NCBI GenBank assembly: GCA_013400975.1
Contig: WBMZ01006410.1
Span: 124,001 to 188,000, forward strand
Direction of reading: 5' to 3'
Source of the DNA: Atrichornis clamosus
Taxonomy: Eukaryota; Chordata; Aves; Passeriformes; Menuridae
DNA length: 64,000 bases
A program made the translations under genes and the position numbers. The notes beneath the pieces are model-generated. The model saw nothing but the letters and a program-made list of their open reading frames with translations, was not told the origin of the DNA and made no database searches. The first letter of the stretch is position 1. Every line of letters starts with the position of its first letter. Of the stretch, positions 37,725 through 52,000 are shown piece by piece.

Positions 37725-40700
37725 CAATAATTTTGTATTAGATTAGAAATATGTACTTATCTTCTAGGATGTGCCATAATTTTCATAAATTGAACCTAAA
37801 TGAAACGTTGTGATTTCAGTGTGTCACTCAGCAGATGAAAAGGCTGTAAGATGTTTCAAATAAACACAATTGCCTGGTAGCGTTTACACACCCGGCCAGA
37901 TTTTCCCTGCCAATATATCCCTGTAAACTCATCAGCTTCAGTGGTGCTGCACTGAGTGTGAAGAGGAAAAATTGACTGATCCATTACTGCTAATAAGGCT
38001 GATATATTTGCTGCATCCTAAAACTCCTACCAGTCCTGGTTATGTTTGCTTTCAGTTGGGTCCTACCTTGTATCCTCTCACTTCTCCTGCAATGGAACAG
38101 AGCAAGCTGAACTGGAGATGGTCTCTAATACATAGAGGTAACCTGTCTCCCATAATTACCCAAGGAAGCTGCACTGTGGTGCTCCTTGCCCAGTAATACC
38201 TCTTGTGTCACAGAAAAGCTTCGTAGATTTTAACTCTTCTATTTCCTTCTCAGAATCACTGTGTGTGCAGACAAAACTTGACATAGCACCGTATATTTTC
38301 TTCTACTATTCTGGTCTCTTCAGGAAATTTCTTGATGTGGGCGTTGCTGGTGGAAACTAACCTTCCCCTGTCTTTCATTCACTACCTGTTTTGTTAATTG
38401 GAATATGGAAGTTACTTCTGTCAGAATAAAAATGCTTGAATTTAGAGTGATGTCAAACCCAAAAGTGTCCCCGAGGTTCCTTCCTCATTCTAGTCATAGG
38501 ATGAAGTTAAGTAGTTCTTCTGTTCTGCTGCTTCCTTAGAGGCAGCTATTTATGTACAGTTTCTACTATTTTTAGTTTATTGATTATTTATCAAAGCCAT
38601 GAGCCTGACAAAAGCTTAAATTGAATATTGAAGCCTAATTTTAAGGATTTCCCATCCTGGGGTTGAAAATAATGCAGCTCTTTTTATTCTCCTCCTCTTT
38701 TTATTCTCAGAAATAATTTTGACAAGATCTCAGTCACAATTTCCCGACTGGTCAACATCACATATTTAATTTTAATGATGACTCAAGGTTTTCTAGTTCA
38801 TTTACTGCATGGACACATTCCTCTTGTAACATTGACATCATTCTCAAGGAGTGGTGCAAGGGAGGGTAATACACTCTCTGGACCTGTCATGTCCCTCACA
38901 GATAAAAATAGAAGAGCCAAATTAGGCTTTTCCATTTAGAAGCCAGATGCCAGAATTAGGATTGTGGATGCTGAGTCATTCATGAGGAGGAGGAGGGCAT
39001 GATGGCAACTTCTGGGCCACAGTGGATCTCACCAACTGAGCAGCCCAATTTATCACTCACAATTTTCAGCTTTTTCAGCTTTGTCTTAGGAAAAAGCATG
39101 TCACCCTGAACCAGACACAGTATAGAGCTGCAAGAGATATCAAATATTTCAGTATTACATACCAGAGTGAAACAGTTCCTTTCAAAGAGGGCATACCATT
39201 TGTTAGTCCGCAAAAAGATCCAGACAAAAAAGATGAACACATCAGCAAAGTTACTTAGTCATTAGCAGTTACACAACTTGGATTGACACATGGAGTGGAA
39301 AATTTTCCAGCTGAGAGGAACTAGGCATTTTCCAGAATAAAAATGAAATCTAAATCCTTCTACACAGAAACAAACAAGGCATCAGTGGGCACTGACACTT
39401 TTTACTCAGAGGACTGCTATGGTCTCCTACTGTTCCTTTTCTGCTGCTCTTAGAAAGGATTCCAAAGAAGAGAGAGGGAAGAAGCAGTGTCCATTTTCAG
39501 AGTCATCTATAGTGTCCAAAAAACTGATTTCACAAGAAATCTATTAATTTAAGTTGTTCATATAAAACTCTTGGAATCCAAGCTGATATTTATCTTTCCC
39601 TTCACACCTTCAGGTGTTAGAGGCTTGAACTCAAACAGCCAGCACTGTTCAGAAGAAGGTTCTTTTAATGCTCCCCTCTCTCAAATAGACTCTATGGAAT
39701 GGGGAGACTTTCTTGATGACTGTGTTTCATTTTCCACTTTTAATATTCACCTAAATTTTAAAGCAACCCCAGTGTTGTTGATTGATGGAGAGATTATGAT
39801 TCAAATTCCACCCGTTGATTAACCTGGAATGATATCTCTTTCCCTTTTCACTACCACACAGGGGAGGTTTTGTGGATACCTTTATGATGGTGTCTTCGTG
39901 TTCCAGTGCTTATAGTTATTGCTGCTGAAAATCACTAAGTGCTCTGCTGAGGTTTTTCAAGAAATAATACGTAGTTCCACTGCAGTTTAGGAATGTTTTT
40001 CTGCAACGTGATGAGAATAGGCAGATCTATTAACTCCATAGCTTAGGTAATTCTGAAATGCCCACCAGTGTTTGAAGGAAAAATGTGCTAAACTAAGGAT
40101 TTAATATTGGGACTCAAAGAAAAGAATGCTTTGAAGAAAAAGAGCTGTTAGCTTTCATTTTTTGATAACACTATTATGAATGGCAAGCACACACATTGTA
40201 ATTTTTTCTCCTATTATCATGAAAAAGTTTTCATTTACTCAATATTCCTACCTTTCATTTTCATCATATTTTGTCGAACATGATTTAAATCCATAACAAC
40301 AGTAAATAACTTTTATGTCTAGGCTTAGTGTCTGTTATGCCAATATGTCTCTATTTTTAGATGTGGGAGATAGGTTTTATCAGGGAGTAATGATTAGAAA
40401 TTCCATTTACCTGCTACACAACAATATTATGAAAATGTTTACAATAAAACTGGTCTGTGGGACTTTTCATTTTTGCATAGAATACAGAATTTTCTCCCTT
40501 TTGATTTCTATAAGAGCAACAGAGCTTTTTTCCTGGTTACATGGTATCAAAATCACATTTCAAAAAATGAGAAAAGGCAGTACAACAGTCTAAAATCATT
40601 TAGCTTCTTTGTAAAGGAGTTATCTATAAATCTTCATGACAGCTGTGTATTCAGTATTTCTTTTAAAAATAAATCTTCTCTTACAAGGGAAGGGAGGAAT

Positions 40701-41729
40701 GAGAAAATAACCAAAGCCTCTCCATGCTGAGAAAAAACATTAGAACAGCAGAGGTAGATTTTGTGGAGTTCATTTCAAGCAATTTTTTTTTTCATTCAGA
40801 GAAATCTATATATATATATATCATTTAAACTCACATTGTGCATTCAGTATAGGGCAAAATGTTTAAGTATGTGCTTAGCTGCAAGTGCCTATGTTGCCAT
40901 TTAGATGTTGGCAGCTGCTTAGAGCTATTGCACCAGTAAATGCGTGCTTCGTAGGGAACATTAAATATCTGCTAAAAGTATCTGTAAAATGAAGTCCAGC
41001 TGACTTCAGTAGGATAACTCATGGGCCTATAGGTAGCTGTTGGAGCAAATTTTCTGCTAATGGCCTGGAAAAAAAGAAAAAAAAGCACTTACTAAATTTT
41101 CCTGCCTTGACTATTTGATCTTCCTTTGCCCACATTTCTGGTTTCATTATTTGGTGAAGTTATCTAGTTATCAGTATCTGTCAACAAGGTCAATCCTTGC
41201 AAAGAGATTATCTCTTTTCCTTCCCTCTCATTTAATGAGATGGCTGAGTGATGATCCAGTTTGCCTTTAAAGAAAGGTTGGGCAGCATTCTGATGTGTTC
41301 ACAGGACTTGAATTCCATTATGATACACTTTAAAAATATTTCCAATTACATGAGCCAGAAATTATTGTTTGAGTTAAATAGCAACAGTAGTAATATTTCC
41401 CTGAAAATCTGAATGCTTGTCAGTCCTTACTTGTTGGTTTTTTTACCCCATTTTTCTCTACCTCTATAAGACAAAGGTATGAATTGATATATTGTTCAAC
41501 TGTATGAATTTGTCAGGGTCCAAAAGGTGCTCTTCTATTGAAGCAATATTGAAGGATTTTTTTGAGGATAAGGAGGCAGTATAACTCTGCAGTATTTTAC
41601 TGTGGTTCTGATTTTCGTGGGGAAGGAAACAGAACCAGAGGACTAATATTCTATTTAGGCTATGCTTGATATCTAGAACAAAAGATTAATGTATCAACTT
41701 GTAAGGACCTAGGGTATAATAAGGTGATA
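37725..41729. other. ZNF385D: Unassigned intronic sequence after the exon
   Basis: No recognised gene or transposon. A short (TA)n run sits at about 40807-40821. The frame at 39571-39822 is open for 83 codons but resembles nothing. Confidence 0.5.
40807..40821. repeat. (TA)n microsatellite
   Basis: About seven TA units. Confidence 0.85.
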
Positions 41730-42345
41730 ATAAACAGTCAACATGAATTTGTCAAGAAGAAATCATGTCAAATGAATCTAATTTTTTTCTTTGATGGGGT
41801 AATTGGCCTCATGGATAATAGGGAATAAATAGATGTGACATATTTTGGCTTTAACAAGGGTTTTTACCGTCCTATGTGACAGTCTTGTAAAGTAAGCAGG
41901 GGAATATGGCCTAGGTAAAATTATTAAAAGTTGGTTGCACAACAGATTGAAGAACTGTAGTGAGAGTAGTTGCTGATGGTTTCCTGTCAAAACAAAAGAT
42001 CACAAGAAGTCAGGATCTGCAAGAGTCTGTTCCATGCTTGCTGCTACTCTAATTTTTCATTAGCAATATGCTTGACAGAATAAAGTGTACATATACCAGT
42101 TTTGTGGATGACATTTAGATGAAGGGTGGCAGGCACTTGATGGAAGGTGGTAGGTTCTGGATCTCAGTCCAAAATTTTGTCCATTTGAAGAAAACAGTCT
42201 GGATTCTGACAAGTGCAGTAAATAAAAGCACCGACTATTGTGCTTAGCCTGGAAAAAGTAAATACACAAGTACTAAAATGAGTAAATGCTTAATGGCAAA
42301 AAAGAAATTACAGTGAATCATAATCCAAATATGATAACTAATGAG
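41730..42345 (+). mobile_element. Ancient CR1-like LINE, reverse-transcriptase region
   Basis: A strongly decayed RT segment of an old amniote CR1 group. 'catgaatttgtcaagaagaa' and 'tcatgtcaaatgaatctaat' correspond to the conserved HGF-K-SC-TNL stretch. 'tattttggctttaacaaggg' corresponds to the (Y)LDFSKAFD motif. 'tttgtggatgacat' corresponds to the FADDT catalytic motif. There are many stops and indels and no open frame. It is more diverged than the other CR1 copies here and probably belongs to the lineage shared with turtles and crocodilians. It fades out just before the younger CR1 at about 42452. Confidence 0.65.
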
Positions 42346-42451
42346 GAAAAAGAAAAAGAAAAAAATCCCACCCAACTAATCCTGTGATAATTTTTTTCCC
42401 CAAAATATGAGATTTATCAATAGGTAAGTATTCCAGAGCAAGTACTGAAGA

Positions 42452-43190
42452 GCAGCCCTGCCGAGAAGGACTGGGGGTGCTTGTGGATGAGAGGCTGGAC
42501 ATGACTCCGCAATAGGCACCTGCAGCCCAGAAAGCCAAATCAATCTTGGGCTNGGGCTGGACATGACTCCACAATAGGCACCTGCAGCCCAGAAAGCCAA
42601 ATCAATCTTGGGCTGCATCCAAAGCAGCGTGGCACACAGGGCAAGGATGGTGGTTCTTCTCCTCTGCTCCACTCTTGGGAGATCCCACCTGGAGTGCTGC
42701 ATCCTCAGCACTGGGATCCTCAGCACAGATATTGACCTGTTGGAGTGGGTCCTGAGGAGGGCCACCGAGATGATCAGTGGGACTGAACACCTCTCCTGTG
42801 AGGAGAGGCTGACAGAGTTTGGGTTGTTTAGCCTGGAGAAGGGAATGCAGTGGGAAGACCTCACTATGGCCTTTCAGTACTTAGAAGAGGCCCATAAGAA
42901 AAATGGGAACAAATTTTTGGACAAGGGGTAATGGTTTTAAACTGAAGGAGGGTCAATTTAGATCAGATATAAGAATTAAGTTTTTTTAAAATGAGGGTAA
43001 TAGAGCCCTGGAATGGGTTTCCCAGAGAGGTAGTGGATGCCCCATCCATGGAAACATTCAAGGTCAGTTTAGACTGCGCTCTGAGTAACCTGATCTTGTT
43101 GAAGATGGCCCTGCATCTTGCAGGGGTGTTAAACTAGATGACCTTTAAAAGGTCCCTTCCTAATCAGACTATTCTGTAAGTCTGTAAGTT
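42452..43190 (+). mobile_element. CR1 LINE, C-terminal ORF2 and 3' end
   Basis: A 5'-truncated CR1 starting at the 'ctgccgagaaggactggggg' segment. Readable pieces include LEWVLRRATEMISGTEHLSC and ERLTEFGLFSLEKGMQWEDL, then the family's 3' end through 'gcaggggtgttaaactagatg' to an 'attctgtaagtctg' tail. The reading frame is interrupted. Near the start a 60-bp segment is repeated around an ambiguous base (42493-42614), listed separately. Sequence right before it belongs to an older CR1 relic, so this may be an insertion into that relic. Confidence 0.88.
42493..42614 (+). repeat. Tandem 60-bp duplication around an N, inside CR1
   Basis: 42493-42552 and 42555-42614 are identical except G at 42509 versus A at 42571, and an N at 42553 separates them. 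CR1 elements do not normally carry this segment twice. The N and near-identity suggest unmerged contig ends or a bad gap closure. Confidence 0.9.
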
Positions 43191-45842
43191 GCAATTGGCA
43201 ATGCCTCAGGTGAAGAATTATTTATAACAGTGGTCATTACACTCCAACAAAAACATAACTACTTGCAGAATTTAGAACAGATCAACAAGTATGACAAGAT
43301 ATGAAAAAAATTCACTTAGGGAAAGCAGAAAGAATTGGATACAGTGAAAAGATCAGAAAAATATCATAGATTTTCCATATCTGACAGGGGATTAATAAGA
43401 ATTTAGTGATCAATTGATCTTTGTGTTCCTTGGTTTTAATAGATGAATAAATTTAATTAATTCTTCAGATTGATTTTAAAAGATTTTTGTTGGACTGCTT
43501 GGTGAAACAATTTTAGCTACAACGGCAGTGAAGTTCTGGAAGGAAACACGTAGGGACAGTTGAGGGGTGTCCGTTGGCAGAGTGTATTCACAAGTTAGAC
43601 ACCTGTTTCTGAGGATGGACAAGAAATGCTGAATGTAATCCCACACCTGAGAGAGAGATTATATGACCTCTTGCTTGACTAATTTACAAATCTCTTGCTG
43701 TGATTTGAAAGATATAAAACATCTCCTTCGTCCTCCGTGCCCAATGACCATCACACCTGACCTCTGGACTCTGTTTTGCAAAGAGAGTGGAACTTTAAAT
43801 GTTGGTCCGTTGAGAACCAACCAGGAAAGGCTGTGACAGTTAAATGCTAGAAGTTATTTAGCATTCCACCCTTCTGATTTGAAATCTGTTATTTTTCAAT
43901 TTACAGAGATATGCTTAAATGGTGTTTGAAGCAATCTCTGTGTGTCTATAACCACAGGGTCTTATTCTTTGAATCTTTTGTTGTGCTTCCAATTATGGGT
44001 TAGATTTAGATTTACGATTAGCCTAGAGATTTAGAATCCTGATTTGATATAAACCAAATAATTTCTGCTTGAATTGTGGTGCACACGTTTTTTAAACATA
44101 GTCACATGTTTAGGTATTGCTAGCCATCAAGCACATGTATTTATTTATTTATTCTCTTGGGACATTTTACTTTTTGTCTTTCCAAACCAATGTGCCTGTG
44201 TTATATGAATTCATCAGCCTGGTTCTTTAAGGAGATTCTCTTATGGAAATATTTACAGATGCTCAGCATCCCCTTAAAATCACTGTTAATATGTGAGGGT
44301 ATAGTATTGATTGCAACACTTGCAGTGAGGAAGAATAACACTTCATCCAAAATTTACTTATGTATAAATATGCATGTATAATTTATATATTTCGGTAACT
44401 CCATATACCTGTATCTATTTATCTATCTATCTATCTATCTATGCTACTTCTTTCTAATAATGCACCATCTTTCCTGTACTATAGAGTTCAGTGTAAGGAG
44501 AAATAAATGCTGATTTCAGATGCAGAATTGCACATGCTATTTATTTGAGATCAGAATGTGAGTCAGAATGGAAATACACTCAAAGCAGATATTTTTCCAG
44601 AGGCACTGGTTTATAATATTCACTGTGAAAAGTAGCAAGTAATCACAGAAAGTGATTAGTGTGGAGATTTCCATGGGATATCTGGCATTTGCGTCAATAC
44701 ATTATAGAAACCCTAAAGAATTGCTAACAAAATACTTCAAGTTATTTGACTTTTTGACATTCCAATAGTCTAATCAAATAGCACTGAATATTTTGCACTT
44801 ACATTGCATACATGAAAAACTTTTCAAACAACCTGGTATATTTTTTGCCCTGTATGATGTTCAGTGGAGTCTGTTTTTATAGGCTTAGCCTGCACATTTT
44901 AGCATTACCTCCTCTTTTCTAGACCTCAATTCTAAAGACCAGAATATGAATTGCAGTCAGATCCTGTGCAGGTCTGGTCTTTCCCACACTAGAGAATTCA
45001 AACTTTTAAAAAAATTTTGAAATAAAATAGTCCTGAATTCCTTATAAGTAACTTTTTTCATATAGGAAATACGTAACTTAATTTATCAATTATGAAATCC
45101 AGAATACTCTGGATTGAAGAGTAGTAATAAATTTTCACATAACCTATAGTTTCCTAAAGTATTTCTAAAATGCTTAATAGAAAGTATAAATAATTTCCTT
45201 TTGTTGTATAAAGTACTTTTCCCATAATTTTCACTTTCTACTTTTATGAATCCATACAACTTAGAAGAAGAAGTTACTCCTATCTGACACGGTACTTTGT
45301 TTAGCTTTGGAGTACTTTTGGTGTTTGAACTCCAGAGTACTTTTGGAGTGTTCTTGGTGATGAACTGAGTCCCTTGACTGATATCCTAAGGCTGTGACTA
45401 TTTCCTTGCCTCTTAATCACTGGCAGCAAACTAAATGTTCTGTGTGACCCTCAGTAACTTCTGCCTCTGAATTGTCTGCAAGCTGTGGAGCTCTCTGTAC
45501 AAACTCTCTACACAAACTCTTCATAATTCTTGTATGTATCTCCTCTCTCGTAATGAAAGTAACCTATTCTGTCAAGAAAATCTCTACTGTTCCAAAACAT
45601 GGAGTGGCCTGGAGGTATCAGGCTTACAGGGGCATTGCCTGAGGTCAAGAAAGCAGTAGGAAAGAAGAAGGTTTTAACTTACTGAACTTTAAGAAAGCAT
45701 GTTCTTAATATCAACTGGTTTCTCAGGCTGTTGCTGGTGGGGAGAGATGGAGTGCCTTACAAGACTTACACTTTCTGCTCAAAAGTCACTCTCCAGCCAC
45801 ATTCAGCAATGGTAGGTACTTGAAAAGAGAGTGTCTAAATTG
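43191..45842. other. Unassigned intronic sequence
   Basis: No gene. It includes the (ATCT)n microsatellite at 44412-44443. The stretch 43540-43860 has a TATAAAAC word and slightly higher GC but no clear LTR ends. Confidence 0.5.
44412..44443 (+). repeat. (ATCT)n microsatellite
   Basis: About eight tetranucleotide units with one variant ATTT near the start. Confidence 0.9.
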
Positions 45843-46011
45843 AACACTGAAACAGGCTCCCAGTGGAAGTGCTTGGGCCACCATCCTTCGAGGTAAACTA
45901 GGTAAATATTGTCCTTAGGGACATGGTTTAGTGGTGCACTTGGCAATATTGGGTTAACAGTTGGACTTGATGATCTTAAAGGTCTTTTCCAATCTAAACT
46001 ATTTTATGTAT
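45843..46011 (+). mobile_element. CR1 LINE 3' end ('gacatggtttagtgg' subfamily)
   Basis: The tail reads 'aacaggctcccagtggaag', 'ttagggacatggtttagtgg', 'gcacttggcaatattggg', 'ttggacttgatgatcttaaa' and 'ggtcttttccaatctaaac', ending 'attttatgta'. This is a CR1 subfamily tail distinct from the ones at 34.9 and 54.4 kb. Confidence 0.9.
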
Positions 46012-49000
46012 CCAGGAGAAAGGAAAGTCTAATGCTTCCAGCTACCTGGTCCTAGCACAAGCAGGGGTTGAGGGGACATGTCCAATATCTATGTCAGCTG
46101 AATATCAGAGTCAGTACAGGAACGTGATCTTGGAGAGATTAAAACATTCAGCTGATCATCAGCTGTTGCTGCATGGGACTTAGATTACGTAAAACTTAAA
46201 CTTTTAAAATTTTCCTTTGGCAATTCTTGGTTCCTACCTCTGTTCATCTTATTAGGTTATTTCATTTTCAAAGCTCTCACTTATTTTGATAAAACGAGTC
46301 AATTGCACAGAAGGTTTGACATCTCTTTTAAACTACTTGAGTTTTCCAGAAATGATATGTGAATAGGCAGTTGCTCTCTCTGATAGTCCTGTTTATAAAT
46401 TGCAAAATATTAATGACCAGTATTCTGACTGTGGAATATGAAGACAAATTAGTTTAAAATGTTCCTGCTTCTGGCACTGAAGTGAATTGTTGCAGTATTT
46501 GTCCTTTTGGGACTTTTAGCTTCAGGTGAGGTGTGGATGTCAGAACTGCAACAAGCAGAAGGAAAGGCAGAGGTGATAGCAGTTAGCAAGACAGAAAGTC
46601 TGAAATAAAAACAACCTCCCTCCTGTGTTTGAACACATCCATGTGTGTTACCATCAGAAATTTTTTTTCTCTCAGAAATGATTAAATTAATACAAAAGAA
46701 TGTACCAGAAAACATTATACTGGGAGGTGGAATGCAGACCTTAATGGTCTCATAGATCCTAGATTTTTCAGTCTGGTTTCAGTGTCAGGAGCATGCTTAA
46801 TGTGAATTATCTGTCACTCACTGAGACGACTTCCAGACAAATTACATATGTGTTTCCAGTTGTTTTAATGGATTTGGTCCTGTAGATACATTCTTTGAGT
46901 TACAACAGAGTCAGAAAGATTTTGTGCCTGGAGGAGGGTAAAGGAACATGAGAATGAAATTCAAATGCTAGACTTGTGCAGGTAGTGGCTAACTAGAGTT
47001 TCTCTGAAGTCTTTGGCTGGAATCGTGGGAAAGAAGACAATGCTTACTATTTTTTGACTCTACATTGAAAAATACAATTTTATCCATGAGGGAATTGGTA
47101 CAGACAGGGGAAAGGATAGGTAGTATAAAAGAGGGGAAAGGATGTCTCTCTTCCAGTTCCCTGTTGCATCATTCATGGAAAAGACTGCCTGTTTAAGCTG
47201 TAAGGAGAGAAATCTCTGGTTTTCACTTCTTGCCATACATTTACTTGAAATTGAGGCAGTTTTTTCCTGTCCACTTCTTCAGTCAAGGTGCGAAGTCAAG
47301 TCTCATAAGCAATTGAAAGTTAAGAATAAATGTGCTGGGGACTCTTTACAGAAACCACTTTCCATAAGCAAGTCCTAACCTAAGAGGAAAGATACCTTTT
47401 AACCTCTTTGTTGTGCAGTCGTCATCTAGCAACTTTTTTGATCTGTTGTTAGTTGATCCTTACAGATTTTTTTCTAAAAATAATAATTTATACTGTAAAG
47501 AATCTGAGATTCTGAATTATTAATAGTAGGTGCAGACAACAGATTTAACTGCAAAAATGGCAAAACACTGTCTACTTCCAGTTACCAATCACTGACTGCT
47601 GGTTTACTTTCTTAGGCACTGATAAGGACTTAGAGAAGAACCAAAGACGAACTGACAGGGGTATGTGCCAGTCTGGTTCACAGAAAGAGGAGAGAGTGAA
47701 GAAAATGTGCAGCAAATCGTATTTTTTATCAACCCCCCCACACACTTATTTCTTCTAAAAATGCATTAAGAGTAAAGTCATGCTTTTACTTGGCTTTGGT
47801 TAATTATACTGTCTTCCAACAGCCATAAAATCTTTCCAAATAATCTTACACCGACTTTAGACACCTTCTTTTTTTTCTCTCTTTATGGTCAGTAAATTTA
47901 CACTCCCTGAGGTACCTGTAGTATATTCTTCTCCGTTGTATCTGTGCAGCCTCTTCTTGTAGCAAATATAGCATTTTCCTTTTGTGGGAATTACTATTAA
48001 ACATAACTGCCCCTGATGTAAACAAATTCCACTTCAGAACCTCCAGGCCTGAGTTTTTCAGCTCCTTGGTTCTTTTATCACTCCTCTCATGTCTTTTACA
48101 GTCTCTGGAGATATTGCAGTTCTGTGTACTTATTTACATCACAGCTAACAGCTGGGAGCCTTATCCTCTGAAGGAGTGGAAGCACAACCCAGTATCTCCT
48201 TTTAAAAGCTTTATATTGGAATAAAAAAGCAGATATTTGAACTATACTTTTGAGAGTGTATTGCCCACACTCATATGCTTTATTTTTTTTAAGCTCACTT
48301 GTAAATGAAGTCTTTCACTGTTTCAAAGGGCTAAAGGGGACTGACTTCAACAAATAATTCAATACGGCACTTACACCTAACACCCTCATGGCCTTTAAAA
48401 GCTGGATTATGAATTCAAAACATGTATTCAAACTGCAGCAATGGTCAACTAGTAGACCATACATGTACTTTCATATATATATATATATATATATATAATT
48501 GTTTGATGAGGTGATCTCAAGCTATGATTTTAAAAATACAAAGGTTTCTGTTTGGTGTTCATATAGGTCTGATTGTGTTGTGGTGGGATAACTTTAGATA
48601 CAAATGCATAGCAAATGTACTGAATTAATTTATGATAGCAATTTTTTGATGGGCTTAAATGTTTCTTTTTATACCTTAGAAAGGAGATTTGAGAAGGTAG
48701 TTTCTGAACAGGTTTTATCCTTTCCCCAGCATAGTCTATTTTCTCTGCATCAGTGGACTTGTCATGATAATCAACTTTTTTGTCCCAACCATCAATCACT
48801 CCTGATTACAGCTGGGGAGAAGTTCTGTTCTGTTGATCAGCCCATCAGTGCACATAATGTTACACCTGGAGACAAGTGAAAATCATCCCTCGGTGGGAGA
48901 ATCACTTGCCTTCAAGCCTTTTGTCTGAAGAATTTTAATTTACATTTAGAGTCTTGAAATTGTCACTGCTTGCTTTGATTTTATTATTTCTTTGACAAAA

Positions 49001-52000
49001 ATAATAAATTCAGTTGATCTTTCCCTACATGATAGAAGAAGAATGCTTTTCTATTTCAAATGTCTTATGTTCTGAGTTTCTCACTTCATTATACAAATAT
49101 TGCATTAATTATAACTATGTAAATTAAAAATCAAATTGTTATGTGGTGCTTCACTAGTAGAAATTTAATATTCTTGTATGCTAACCCAGAATTTTTGCAA
49201 AAGCTATTTTGTTGGCTTTTAATCAGATATTTGGCTACGGTAATATTTATTTTCAGTATTCAATTTATATGAGGGTTTTATAGCAAATTTCATAGCAATT
49301 AAATAATTAAAAACAAAAGGTATCATTCCTTTCTTTAAAGGAAATATGTCTTATATTGTGATCATTACTGAATAACACTTTTCTTTCCTGGTAATAAAGG
49401 TGGTTTTCAGATGTCACAAGAAAGATCAGATTTCAGCTCGAGGAAACACTTTATGTTTTGCTAGTAACTTAAATATGACTTTTAATTAGCTGTCAGGATA
49501 ATCAGATGTAGTTTAATTGTACCATTCTTTTTTCACCTATGGTTACTTTATTTTAGGTATCTTTTCGAAATTATCTTTGTCACAAGTTAATCCTTTTACA
49601 ATGTCATAAAACCCACAACATACTAGACAACTATAAATCTGATACTTCAAGGACTACAGGATGAAGTGTAAATGAAGAAGAAAGAATGTGACAGTATGGG
49701 GTAATAAAGATTTGATTAGTAATCATGTTTTTACATAAAAGGTTTAATTAGCAGTAGCTCATTTTCCTATTCCTGCTGGTCATTTTCAGGACAGTGATAT
49801 ATTGCTTTTTTGCAGTGAGCCATGCCACCCAATAGAAGGTGTTATGTTTTCATTAGCTGCAGACACTTCAGCATTATTATCTCTCACCTTGTCTACACAG
49901 CAATACAAAACATGACCAAATGTCATAATTCAATAAGACAATTGTATATGAACTAATTTAAAAACATGGGATATTTGCTCAGATGTTTTGTTTCTTTTTA
50001 AATTGATGATAAAAGCACTAAATTGCACATCAAATAATCACTGAGCCTCAGTCCTTATATTCTTGTCTGCTTGAATACCTTGTTTGCCAAATACAGAATT
50101 TCATCACTTGCATAGAAGTTGTTCTTCCAAAGTGACAATCTGTTTATTTTTATGGTTTAGTAATTAATCTGAGCATATGGCATAATTTTTATTGTACAGG
50201 TACATTGAACTACATTATCTTTACAAAGACTCATCAGTTATTGCAATGACAAAATAATTTTTTTTTGTTATTGAAGAGAGGTTTTTAATGGGTTTTCACG
50301 AACATGATTCTACACAAATAGCCCACCACAAGTTACCTGTCATTCTTCAATTTATTCTCTAGCATGTTTTTCATGCCAGGATCGTATGTAGTGATAAACA
50401 GTTGCAATAAAGTAAATTTCTAATGTAAACACATTCAGAGAAACAGCAATCAATAACAATGTCTGAGGATGTCAGAAAACATGAAGTATATGGAAATAAT
50501 TAATACCTTGGACACTGGAGGAATGAAGATTTTTAAATGCATTTAGCAGTATTTTCTTTTTTGTAATTCCCAGGGGCAAGGAATTTTTATTCTAAAACTA
50601 TTTTAAGTGACTAATCTGTATCTCTTTCGTGCTTGAAAAGGCTGTAAGAATGAAATTTACTTCACAGAAGAGCTAAGAAAATGTGTTTGTAAAAATCATG
50701 TGTATGTGAAAACAGTGCAGTACTATTTTGGCTATTCTTCTGGAGTCTGAGCCCCGTGTCTTGATCGGTGAGATGGTCCTTACTAGCAAGGTAAGCCAGG
50801 GAGATGTGAGACAAAGAGAGAAGCCTGTAATATTTGTTGTTGTATTAGCTTCTCCTGGGCTAAATTAATGCTGTTGGAGGTGATGCTGCCACCAAAAAAA
50901 ATGGCAAGAAACAAGGAAAGGACAGGCATTCAGGAAAAGAAAGGAGCAGATGCAATGGCTTTCAGCAGTAGGGATCATGAGGAGTGGGGACTGCTGTGAG
51001 AAAAAAAAGGTTCTGGTACAGACACTGAGGTGTACTGTTCTGAGGTATGCAAGAGGGAGAAGGAGCTATATAAGACAAGAAACAAATAAACAATAGTGAA
51101 TAAGAGGTGTGGTGATGCAGAGTAGGAGATCAATATGTGGAAAGAAAGGAGACTCTGAGTCTGTCATAATTATCATTAACATTTGGGATATAGTGGCAGA
51201 AAGAGGTGATTCGAGAAATGGAAAATTTCAGGTGGCAAAGTAAAGAGTAGGAGAAAAATTAGAGTAATCAAGGAGCTATTAATGTTGAATGATCATAAAG
51301 ATGTTGGTTGCAAGCCAAGAAGAAGTCATCCCAAAGGAAGTGTGTCCAGGTCCTGAGAATAGAAAGGCTTGAAGACGGAATCTTGAAATACATTACCCTG
51401 GCCAGTGCAAGCCTGTTTTCTTTTTTTTTAACTGGGAGAAAGTTTGTCATCCAGACATTCTTCAGCTGGAGTTACTTAGGATTCAGATCTTCTCTAAAGT
51501 CAGCCTTAATTAATTTTTTTTTTCTTGCTTGCTGCTAAATCCTATTCAAAAGTTAAGGTGGCTGAAGTCTATCAGTTGGCCTTTTTCTGGTATTTGCAAT
51601 AAGGAATAATGAGAGAAGCAGTCCTAGAATAGTTTAAATAGGTAACTGATCTAAATCTGTTTTTTTAAAATTAACAAGGATTGCATATTTTCTTTCTCAA
51701 GAAAGTCTACTTGTATCCAAAGACTCTGATTTCTGTATTCCCTGAACAAAAAAATGAAGGCCTAAAATATTTATCTACTTTTTCCTCCACCCCTACTGAT
51801 GTCCTCATGAAGTCAGCTTGGTGATTTGTTATGGCTGCTCCTAACATGAATAGTAAGAGATTGAGTCACAATGAGGTGGTATAACAACTTAGAATAATTG
51901 CACTATGAATTTTAATGCAAATATTGAAATGTATTTTTGCAGGCATGACTTCTATTTTCTGTAAAAATAGATTCCACCAATACTAAATATGCATTTTTAA

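Noticed and set aside
42376..42864. 162-codon minus-strand ORF
   Set aside because: It runs antisense through a CR1 copy and across an ambiguous base and a probable assembly duplication. It is a shadow frame.
43540..43860. Possible LTR with a TATAAAAC word
   Set aside because: There are no clear TG/CA ends, polyadenylation signal or target duplication, and TATA words are common here.
45440..45490. Possible second MIR fragment ('tgtgtgaccctcagtaactt')
   Set aside because: The match is short and the order of core segments is not kept. Too weak to call.
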